Shown here piece after piece: positions 20,701 to 32,700 of a DNA stretch of 64,000 nucleotides. Location of the stretch: positions 21,675-85,674 of the forward strand of contig JAHLKI010000053.1 in NCBI GenBank assembly GCA_025602905.1, written 5' to 3'. The stretch's first letter is position 1. The number at the start of each line of letters is the position of its first letter. Source of the stretch: Phlyctochytrium arcticum. Lineage: Eukaryota; Chytridiomycota; Chytridiomycetes; Chytridiales; Chytridiaceae. The notes under the pieces are model-generated. The model did no database searches. It had not been told where the DNA came from and was given only the letters and a program-made list of their open reading frames with translations. The position numbers and the translations under genes were made by a program.

Positions 20701-23700
20701 CCACCTGAGAACAATCCGCGGGTGGCTGGGCCAATCACATACTTCCGCCAACCCGTTATTTGATACCATGTTTGTGCTCCAGCAATTTGAGGGGTCGGAG
20801 GGTATGGACGACAATGAAATCTGGACACGGGAGTATAGTATGGACGTGGACGAATTCCCCGTCTCGATGGAAATGTACCCCATCCCCGAATCCGGACTGG
20901 TCAAATTCAAGTTGTGTGTCAAGGACGCCGTCATGAGTACTCCACAAACGGAATTGTTCGTACGGCAATTTGATGCTGTGCTTGAGGGAGTCTTGCGTGA
21001 AGCTGCCTTGGCTCCGGGGCAGGGAGCGGCTAAATGGGTGAACGATGTGGAGAAGAGTTATTGGCCTTTGGTGGGGTTGCCTGATGATGCTCAAACGGGG
21101 GCAGAGTTCTTTTATGACTATGTGAGGATTCAGGCGGCTCGAACTCCAGATGCGGCTGCCGTGACGTTTGTTGCGGATATTGAGGTAGCATCCGAAACGC
21201 TTGTATCGACTTCGTATACGTACTCTCAGCTCGCGACCCTCGCAACCCAATTCGCACACTTTTTACGGGGAACCTATGGAGTCTCCAAGGGCGACCGGGT
21301 GATTATCTGTACCCCGAAATCAAAAGAATGGGTCGTGGCCGTTTTGGGTGTCGTTATGGCGGGTGCCGTGTATGTGCCGTTGGATCATGCTGCCCCAGCT
21401 GAACGGAAAAAGTTTTTAAGCGAAGATGTCGTGCCCAAAGTTGTTATTTCCTTGGAGGAATTGAAGAGCGGGTGGGATGAGCAAGCCCCCATCTGTTGTT
21501 TGGATTCTGAGGATGTGGTTCAGGCATGGAAGAATCAGTCGACTGAGGAAGTTGATCCTGGGTTGACTGGGGATGATGTGGCGTATATCCTTTATACGTC
21601 GGGAACGACCGGTCGACCAAAAGGTGTTTTGGTCACCCATGCAAATATCACGGCCAGTATTGACGCTCAACGACACTTGATCCCTGCAACGTCAGACTCC
21701 AAATACCTCCATTTCGCCGCGGCATCGTTTGACGTCCACATTTACGAAATGCTGTATCCGTTTAGTACCGGCATGGAACTCTTCTTGACGACCAAAGATT
21801 TACTTTTGAAAGATTTGGAGCTCGTGTTTCGGAGTTGTGGGATTACCCACTCGGAATTGACGCCATCGGTTGTCGGACTCTTGACGCCGGCCAGTGTCCC
21901 CGCCTTACGCCATTTATCCATGGGCGGTGAAGCCATGACGCCTGCCATTATTGAGACCTGGTGCCCGACCACCACGTTATATAACTCGTACGGACCTACC
22001 GAAGTGACGATTACGTGTACGTTGCTGGCGGGTGTGACGAGGGGAACCCGGGCTGCGAATATTGGCTGGTGTTTGGAGAATGTGACGGGGTATGTCCTTA
22101 CCCGTGATGGAACTGAGGTTGTTCCTAAGGGTGCAGTGGGCGAGTTGTGTGTGGGTGGACCACTGGTTGCGGCAGGATACTTGAACCAACCCTCACTGAC
22201 TGCATCCAAATTCATTGATTTTGAGTTTGCGGGTGTCAAAGACCGGATTTACCGTACTGGGGATTTGGTCCGTATGATGGCTGATGGGTCATTCGAGTTT
22301 CTGGGCCGGGCGGATGATCAAGTCAAAATGAATGGAATCCGGATCGAGTTGGCCGAGATTACGAGTGTCTTGACGACAACCTGTGGACAGACAGTTGATC
22401 GGGCTGCGACCGTTTTGGTCCAGCATCCTGAACGCGGCGCCAAGGAGCTCGTCTCGTTTGTCGTACTCAAAGACTGTGGTTTGCCCACTGGTGGAGAAGT
22501 ACAGGTTTTGACGGATCCGGAATTGCATACCCGGATTCAAATGGATGTGGTGCCCGTGATGCGCCAAAACTTGCCGATTTACATGCTTCCCACCTTTATT
22601 CTTCCCATTCCGCATATTCCGCTCGGAGGAACCGGTAAAACGGATCTCAAATCTCTTATCAGCGCCTACACGTCTCTCCCATTGACGACATTACTCTCCT
22701 TTTCGGCCTCGAGTCAGTCTACTGATGCCAAAGTGGAATGGACAGAGTTGGAGCAAAAGATTGCTGCCGTGTTGGCGGATCTAAGTGGGATTGATATCGA
22801 GAGGATTTTGCCCACGACGACTATTTTTGAATTGGGGATTGATTCGTTGAGGGCCATTGCGCTTGTCAATCGGTTGGGCAAAGTGGGTGTGCGCACGAGT
22901 GTATCGGAAGTGATGACCCGGCCGTGTGCAAGGGAATTGGCTGGTGCCATTGAGAAGCGCTCTGAACGGACTCAAACTGATCAAGATCAAGTCAAACAAA
23001 AGGCGGATGCAGAGTTGCGTGACCGAGCCTTGTTGAAATCGTTTTTGGAGGCTCACGACGAGATTACGGCACCGGATGTGGAAGCGGTTTACCCCTGTCT
23101 TCCTCTCCAAGAGGGTCTGATCACTGAAACCCTGCGTGAAACGCACCCCGTCAACATCAATTCGATTATTTACACTCTGGCCCCGGAAACGGAGACGAAC
23201 AAGTTGAAGGATGCGTGGAATACGGTTGTCGGGGCGGTAGATTTGCTCCGAACCGTGTTTTTTGTGTCTGATGGCGGGATGGGACAGGCTGTCCTCAAGG
23301 ATTGTGAGTGTGCGGCGGAAGCTGTGGAATGCGCGGATGAAGCTGCATATCATTCCTTACTCGCCAAACAAAAGATGGCAGTATTTGATTTGGTTCAAGA
23401 GGGAAGACGGCCCCCTGTTCAATGCACCATTGTTACCCGGACTTACAACAACTCTCGAGTCATTGTGTGGACATTACATCACGCCCTCTATGATGGATGG
23501 AGTATACAGTTACTTCTTGATGCGGTTCAACAGGCGTATCATGGCACATTGGATACGACCTCGCTCCCGAAATTCAAGGATTTTGTGTCGGCTGTTGGTG
23601 AGCAGGATCCGGAGGCTGCCAAACAGTTTTGGACCGAGACATTGAAGGATGTGGGTGGAGCGAGTTTTCCCGAGTTGACTGGACTGCATCGGGATGAGAC

Positions 23701-26700
23701 TGTGCCGATTGTCAGCAAGGGGATCGAGCATATTGCCACTTTACCGCTTTCATCTGTCGAGTCGGCTGCCAAGGCATTGGGAGCGACAGTCCAAGTTTTG
23801 GGACAAGTCGCCTGGGGAAAACTATTGGGTCTTTATTTGAACGAACCGGATGTGGTGTTTGGACATGTAGTCTCGGGACGGACTGTTGCGATCCCGAATG
23901 TGGAACGATTGGCGGCTCCCTGTTTCAACACTATCCCGTGCCGGGTACATTTGGAGGCAAAGATGTCCATCCGAGACGTTGTGGCACAAGTTCAGCGCAA
24001 AAGTGCGGGTGCATTGGCGTACCAGCATACCTCTCTGAGACATATTCAGCAATGGATGGATCGATCGATGCCGCTCTTTGACACGCTCTTTATTTACCAG
24101 AAAACGGATTTGACCGAGTCTGATCAACCCCAGCTTTGGACCGGCGAAGAAGAGGCCGCGGCTGAAATTGATTACCCCGTCACATTGGAATTGGAGCCGA
24201 GGCCCGATACGGATTCATTGGTGGTTAGTTTGGGGTACTGGACGCATGTCTTACCCGAGAGCCATGCGGGTATACTGGTTAAACAGTTCGAGAAAGTCTT
24301 GGGCGATATTGTCCGGGATGTTTTGCCGGATACCAAGGTTGCGAGTGTGGATGAAGAGCAAGTTATGGCAGTACAAAAGTTGCGCTGGGCAGATCAGGAT
24401 TTGACCCGGGATATCATTGTCAAAAAGTCCAAACCTTCTTTCCTCAAACGCATGCTGGGATCGTCTGGTTCGCCAAAAGATGTTGTCCTTCTCCATCATT
24501 TCATCGAAGACCAAGCTGCGTTCAATCCTTACGGTGTCGCCCTGGAGTACCTGACCCGATCCCTACAACTCCACAATGTCCAAACGGTCACCTTCAACGG
24601 ACTCAACAAGCGCGCAAATCGACTGGCTAGGCATTTGGTCAGTCAGGGAGTCACGCCTACTAGCCGGGTTGTCATTTCGATGGCACGATCGGTATGGATG
24701 TATGTGGCGATTTTGGCCGTGTTGAAATGTGGGGCTACCTATGTACCCGTTGACCCACAGGCACCCGAGAAACGAAAGGCTTTCATTGCCGAGGATGTTG
24801 AGGCAGTAGCGGTATTGACTACCTCTGATTGTGAATTGGACATTGAGACATTGGGCTGTGTTTGTATTGCGGTGGACAAGATTCCGACTGCCACATTACA
24901 ACAACTTCCGAAACACAACCTGGATATCGAAGTCAAGAGTTCGGATTTGGCTTACATGATCTACACCTCGGGAACTACTGGAACGCCTAAAGGTGTCATG
25001 ACGGAGCACTACAACGCCGTGACAGCCATCAAGTTGTACCAAAACATCCTACCCGCCAAAAAGAACCGGTCTCGTCTACTCCAGTTTGCTTCGGCAGCGT
25101 TTGATGTGTCGGTTCTGGATATATTTTGGGGATGGGCGGTCGGGATCACTTTGGTTGCGGTTGAAAAGGATCTGTTGTTGTCCAATGTGCCGGGCGCGAT
25201 GAGTTTGATGCGCATTACCCATGCGACGTTGACTCCAACTGTTGCGTCTTTAATTCACCCGTCTACAGTCCCGACTTTGGAATGCTTGATTAGTGGTGGA
25301 GAAGCCATTACCCGGAAAGTCTTGCAAGCGTGGAGCGGCAAAGTGTTTAATGCGTACGGACCTACCGAAGCGACCATTGGTTGTACGATTCAAAAGAATG
25401 TGACGCCCAGAACACGGACTACCAATATTGGCCCAATTTTCGATTCTTGCTCGGCGTACGTGGTTGATCAGAACATGACTGTCTTGCCCCGAGGAGCGGT
25501 CGGCGAATTGTGTATTGGTGGACCCCATGTGGCTCGAGGATACTTGAACCGAACCGAATTGACTGCCGAAAAGTTTGTCGATCTGAATGGTGAACGGGTG
25601 TACCGATCGGGTGATTTTGTCCGAATGTTGGCTGATGGGACGATTGAGTACGTGGGTCGACAGGATGATCAAGTCAAGTACAACGGTCTTCGGATTGAGT
25701 TGGGTGAGATTTCGGCTGCGTTGTTGCAGTCGGCCGAGTCTCTTCATGATGCGGTTACGTTGGTCCTCAAACATCCCGACTTGCCCAAAGATCAACTTGT
25801 CTCGTTTGTTACCAAATCTGGGGATAAGGAGAATGGGGCTTCGACGACACTGGGCAAGGAAGATGTTGCCGTTGTAGAATTTCTTGCCAGTTCTGCGTTT
25901 CTGAAGAAAGTACTGGAAGGAGCCGCGGAGCGCATCCCGAATTACATGGTGCCAGGACAAGTCTTGCTGATCAATACCATGCCTTTGGGCAACAGCAGCA
26001 AGGCCGACACCAAGGCGCTATCTCAGCTTTTTGCTAGTTTGGATGCCAATGCTCTTACCAATTGGACATCGCAGGAAAATGATCGGCCTTGGACCGCGGT
26101 TGCTCGTGAACTTAGACGTGTGTTGGCGATAGTTTCTGGATTACCTCTTAGCTCGATTTCGCAATCATCCACCATTTTCCAGCTTGGGATTGACTCGGTG
26201 AATGCGATTCGTATTGTGCGAGAATTGAAGAATGTTGGCTTGTACTTGACTGTTTCGGATGTGATGAAGTACCCCACGATCCAGCTCATGTCGACTCGTG
26301 TCAAGGGAGAGTTGCAGGGTGTCGAAAGCCGGACTGCTCAAGAACGTATTGAGTTGATCGAAGCGTTTGATACCAAGTACCGCAACGATCTTGTTGGTGA
26401 TGATGCGAAGGTTGATGCCATTTACCCGTGCACGCCATTGCAAGAGGCCATGTTGGTGGAAACGCTCAAATCAGACACCCGTCCTTACGTCAGTCATATC
26501 CCGTTTGAAATCAAGTCTGGCGTGGATGTCGACCGTCTTCTGGCCGCGTGGAACACTGTCATTCGCCAGAATGATATTTTACGCACCGGGTTCAAGTCTG
26601 CGCAGGATGGACATGGCTACGTGCAAGTTGTTCATCGTGATTACCTATCGGACATTACTCGTTTTGAGATCAAGGAGTGTACTTTGGATCAACTTATGGA

Positions 26701-29700
26701 TGCTCAAACCAAAGCGATTGTTGATGCCGTTGAGACGACTGGATTGCCCCCATTGACCATCACTGTTCTTCAAGACAATGGAGTAGTAGCCGTGGTTCTG
26801 CTGTCGATCCATCACGCCCTTTATGATGGATGGAGTTTGCCTCTTTTGCTGGAAGATGTGGCCAAAGTGTACGAGAACGTCAAAGTGCTTGATCGGCCCC
26901 AGTTCCGGGATTTCGTTGGCTATATTATGCAGCAAGAACCACAAGAAGCCGAAAGTTACTGGACCAGGTTGTTGACTGAATGTACTCCTTCCATGTTCCC
27001 GGCCAACTTGCACGGATACAAAGTCGACAAAACCGAAATTCAATCTGCAACCCTCAAGGAATTGACATCAGAATGTACTCTGGAAATGTTGCAAGAAGCT
27101 AGTCAAGCGCTCAATGTCAGTTTACAAGCCCTTGGTCAAGCCGCCTGGTCGTTGTTGTTGAGTATGTACTCTGGTGAAACGAATGTCATGTTTGGACATG
27201 TTGTTTCGGGTCGATCGGTGGCCGTGGAGGGCGTGACTGACATGATGGGACCAACATTCAATACCATCCCTGTTCGCGTAGACCTCACTCCGTCTTTGAC
27301 ACTAGGAGACTTGGTGAAGTCTGTTCATGCCATGAATGTCGAGTCGCTCTCTTACCAACATACCCCTTTGCGGACCATCACCAAGTGTGCCAAGGCGAGC
27401 GAACATGGCGTTGCACTATTTGATACCATCTTTTTGTACCAAAAACTCGACGACTCAGATGAAGACCAACAGGCTAAGCTGTGGACTGTCGATGAAGGCC
27501 GTGCAGGTGTCAATGTGAGTATAGTACCGACCGTTATTTTCTAATGTGTTGAAACTGACTTTTGTTTTGTTTTAGTACGCTGTTAGTGTCGAGATGGAAC
27601 CCCACATGAATAAAGTCATACTGCGTGTTGCGGTTCAAGATGCCATCATGCCAGCCAATCACGTCGAGCTACTGCTGAAGCAGATGGATGCTCTTCTCCG
27701 TGAATTGGTCACCAACCACAGTGCTACCATTGACAAGTTCGATATGCCAAATGGAGCCGATTGGGCAGCCTACACCCCCGTCAAGCGACACGCCCCGAAT
27801 GAGAACTTGTGCCTGCACGATTGGGTCGCAGAATATGCTCGCAAGACACCTGCAAAACATGCTCTGGAATTCTATCCCGAGATTGATGCGACCCAACGTG
27901 ACGTCTTGACCTATGCCCAACTCGACAGTCAGGCTAGCAACTTGGCTCAGCATTTGATCCAGCAAGGCGTCAAACCGGGGTCTTATGTACCTATCTGCAG
28001 CGACAAGTCACTCTCGATGTACATTGCTGTGGTTGCTGTCCTCAAAGCGGGAGCAGCCTTTGTGCCGATTACACCCGACATTCCTGATGAACGGAAGTTA
28101 TTTATTCTGGAGGATGTCAAGGCCAATGTGCTTCTTGTTGGAAATGTCGATTTGATTGCGCCTCTTTCTGAACGACTCTCTGGTGTGACTACGGTTGTTA
28201 TTGACCAGAAGCTGATTCACTCTTTGTCTGACATCAAGATTGAGCTACCGACTACTTCGGCCAAGTCTGCAGCGTATGTTATTTACACTTCCGGTACTAC
28301 GGGTGTTCCCAAGGGCGTTGTTGTTCCTCACGAGGGTGCTCGAGATGCTCTGGACTCATTACGGGAAACTGTCCCTATGTCTGAAAACACACGCATGTTG
28401 CAATTCGCATCATTCATCTTTGACGTCTGCGTTTTTGAGCTGTTCATTTCATGGAGCGTTGGTAGCACTGTCGTCACTGCCCCACGAGATGCTTTGCTGA
28501 TTGATTTGGAAAATGCACTTCGTGTCCTCAACGTCAGTCATGCAGATTTGACCCCGGCCATTGCGAAAATCGTCAAGCCTGAAAATGTTCCCCTGGAAGT
28601 CCTTGTTACCGGTGGAGAAGCACTGACGCAACAAGTCCTCGACAACTGGGCCGAGACTCGCGTATTGGTGAATGCTTACGGACCTACAGAGGCCAGTATT
28701 GGTTGCACCATTAAGCGCGTCGAGCGGAAAACACACACCTCCAACATTGGACCGGCATTCACGACCTGTTCAGCATATGTCCTTCGAGGAATGCAAGTCC
28801 AACCCATCGGTGCCATTGGAGAACTTTGCGTTGGGGGTACCCAGGTTGCCATTGAATACGTCAACCGCCCCGATTTGACTGCCGAAAAGTTTGTCATCTT
28901 TCCTGCCACTGGCGAGCGCCTCTACCGTACGGGTGACTTTGTGCGTATGCTTGCTGATGGATCGATCGAGTTCCAAGGACGACAGGACGAGCAAGTCAAA
29001 CTGAACGGATTGCGCATTGAGCTAGCCGAGATTGATACCGTCATTGTGAATGCAGACAACAGTATCGCTGATGCCGTGACAATGGTATTGAAGCATCCGG
29101 ATCACGATCTCCGACAGCTAGTCAGTTTTGTGAGTCTTCGAGACAGTGAAAGTTCCAGAGATGCGGATGTTGCATTGGTCGCTGGCTTAGCCGAAGCACC
29201 CGTGCTGAAAACTGTACAGCGTGAGGCGCAAAACCGATTGCCGGCTTACATGGTTCCTGCTTTGATCTTCTTTGTCAATCGCATTCCTCTTGGGCGAACC
29301 GGTAGGTTTTTTTTTGTACCTTTCTCAACGACAACATTCTAATGACTTTCCTTCTTCACCATTCAGGTAAAGCAGACCGCAAAGCACTGGCCGAATTGTA
29401 TAGCACCATTGATCGTACGGCCTTGATCGGAGCTGAAATTGAGGGTGATGGAGATCTTGAGTGGACTGCTCTTGAAAGGACCATCCGTGAATGTTTCGGA
29501 CAAGCCGCCAATGTTGAAGCCGAATCTGTCAAGCGAAACACGTCTATTTTCCAGCTCGGTTTGGACTCTATCAGCGCTATCCAACTTTGCGCCCGACTCA
29601 AACAACACGACTGCCTCGTTGCCGTATCAGAAATCATGAAGTACCCTACGGTGGCTCGACTCAGTAACTTTTTGCAAAGCAAGAGAGAAGTTACAACCTC

Positions 29701-32700
29701 GGATGTGCAGGCCATACAACCTTTTGATCTCTCTGCGTTTGAAAAGCAAGTCAAGGAAAGCTTGCTATCGCGAATCGGTCTTATGGAGGATCAAGTTCAA
29801 CACATTTACCCCAGTACACCACTTCAAGAGGGAATGATTGTTGAGTCTCTTCGATCAGAAGGCAAATACTACTACAACCATGTAGCGTTCAAGTTGGCAG
29901 CGTCAGTCGATGTACCTCGTTTACTTCAAGCTTGGAACGATGTGGTGGCTGCTAATGACGCTCTGCGAACAAGCTTCCATGCTCTGGATGAAGGAAATTA
30001 CGGATATGCACAAGTTGTTCAGAAAACGATCCATTTGCCCATCACTTTCGAGACTGTTGCCCAAAGTGCAGACCTTCAAGCGGCCTTTGAATTACATACT
30101 GAGCAGGCGCGATATACCCTGGATCTTGGCAAACCGCCCATTTCGCTCCGCGTCATTGCCGCACCTGAAGAGCGATGGTTGTGCTTGTCTCTCCACCATG
30201 CTCTTTACGATGGATGGTCTCTTCCGCTCATTATGGACGATGTCTTGGAATGTTACCTCAAAGCGACACCGCCCACAGCTCGACCTCAGTACCGAGAGCT
30301 TGTGCAGTATGTGCTGACCCACAACGAAGAGGAGGCAAAGACCTACTGGTCCAAGGAATTAGATAAGTACCAACCGACATCGTTTCCCACCAATTTGCAC
30401 GGCAAACGAGTTCCCGATACCGGCAAAAGCATTGGACTAGAGCATCATATGAAGGTTCTGGTGGCAGATGTTGAAAAAGCGGCTTCTATGTTGGATTGCA
30501 GCTTGCAAGCGTTTGCTCAGGCCAGTTGGGCAGTCCTCCTTGCGTCCTATACTGGTGAAGCCGATGTTGTCTTTGGTCGTGTCATTTCGGGTCGTACGGT
30601 TCCGGTTGAGAATGTTCAAGCTATTATCGGTCCATCTTTCAATACCGTACCCTGTCGCGTAACTCTCACCGACAAATCTGCCAAGGAGATTGTTCGGAAC
30701 ATTCATCATGCCAACGTTGAATCCATCAATTATCAGCAAACGCCATTGACATCTATCATGCGATGGACCGAGAGTCAGCGATCTGGACAACCACTTTTCA
30801 ATACGCTGTTCCTGTATCAAATGCAAGAGAAGGAGTCTGGAACGTCAGGTGAAGAAGCTATCTGGACAACTGCGGATGGTGAAGCTGATATCAACGTAAG
30901 ACAACCCGTTGTTTTCCAAACCATAATGTTTCTTAAATACTAACCAAATTCTTTAGTACGATGTAACGCTCGAGGTCGAAGCTGTCGGTGATCACTTTTG
31001 CGTTCGGGCTGCCTGCCAAACATTCGTCATGCCTACCGCCCATTTGCAAGTTCTTCTTGAGCAATTTGAGACTGTTCTACGCCAAATTGTGACGTTCCCT
31101 GACCGCAACCCCGCCGTCGTTGACCTTGTGGATAATCGAGTCATGTCAGTTCAGGATCAGCTATTCCTTACGAGCTCCGAAAATGTGGAATTCCTGCATC
31201 GTGGAATCGAAAAGAATGCTGTTATCCGACCAAACGAGCCTGCCTTGATTGTTGCCACTGAAGTGACCGATACTGTGCTTCCAGAGAATCTGGTCACCTA
31301 CTCGTACTACGAGCTGAATTACAAGGCCAATCAAATTGCGTGGTTCTTGAAGGAGCGAAACATTGGCGAGAACGATCTGGTTCCCCTATGCTTGGATCGA
31401 TCTGCTTGGACGTATATGACCATTCTTGGAGTTTTGAAGGCCAGTGGTGCCTATGTACCTATTGATCCTGAAGCTCCTGTCGACCGGAAAAAGTTTATTA
31501 TCGCTGAAACAGAGTGCAAATTCGTCCTGACCACCTCGAAAAACAAGGCGTCACTTGCAGAGATTGGTGATGTCGAAGTGATTTGCCTTGATGAGATTGC
31601 CCTGCGTGACTACCCTGGACATAACCTCCCGCAAGCGGACCTCAAACCATCATCCTTCGCATATGTCATTTATACTTCTGGAACCACAGGAACACCAAAG
31701 GGTGTCCTTATTGAACATTCCTCGGCGGGTGCAGCAATGGAAACATTCAAGGCGCTACTGCCAATGGTAAAAGCCACCAATCCACGTCTTATGCAATTTG
31801 CATCCTACACCTTTGATGTCTCGGTTTACGAAATGTTCTTTACCTGGCAATCTGGATACGCATTAGCAACTTGCTCCAAGGACTTGATGTTATCCAATCT
31901 TGAAGTTTTCATTCGCGAAGTTCAGATTACCCATTGCAACATGACACCCACAATTGCCGCATTGGTGAAGCGTGAAAACATCCCAGACCTGGAGGTTCTT
32001 ATTTTTGGTGGAGAGGCCTTGACGCAACCTGTTTTGGACGCATGGGCGGGCAAAGGAGTTACACTGATCAACGCTTACGGACCTACGGAGGCGACCATTG
32101 GTTGTACGATGTACGTCGATGTGCAAAAGGAGACGGCTAGGAACAACATCGGATTGGCATGGCCAACATGCTCCTTGTATGTTGTGTCAGAGAAAGGAGA
32201 TTTGTTGCCCAGAGGTGCAGTTGGTGAACTTTGTGTGGGCGGACCACAAGTTGCGCGCGGGTACTTGAAGCGACCCGAGTTGACTGCAGAGAAATTTGTT
32301 ACATTCCCCTGGTTGACCGACCCGACACTTTCTGCTCAAGACCAACCTCGTGTGTATCGTACTGGTGATCTTGCCAGACTGCTGGCTGATGGCTGTGTAG
32401 AGTTTTTGGGGCGAATTGACGATCAAGTCAAGATCAACGGACTTCGTATTGAACTGGGAGAAATCAGTTCAACCGTCGCTCGTGCTCATCCATTGATGAT
32501 TGTAGATGCCGTTACCATTGTTTCCAGACATTCCAAACAGCAGCGAGACCAACTTGTTACATTTATGCATGTGAACGAAATGCTCGTCCCGGAAACCGCA
32601 GTGCAAGCTACGCAAGCTCAACTTTTGAACCCTGCCGACTGGTCAACCGAACTGAACGAACTGGTCGGATACTGTCACCAGCGTTCAAAAGCCCACATGC

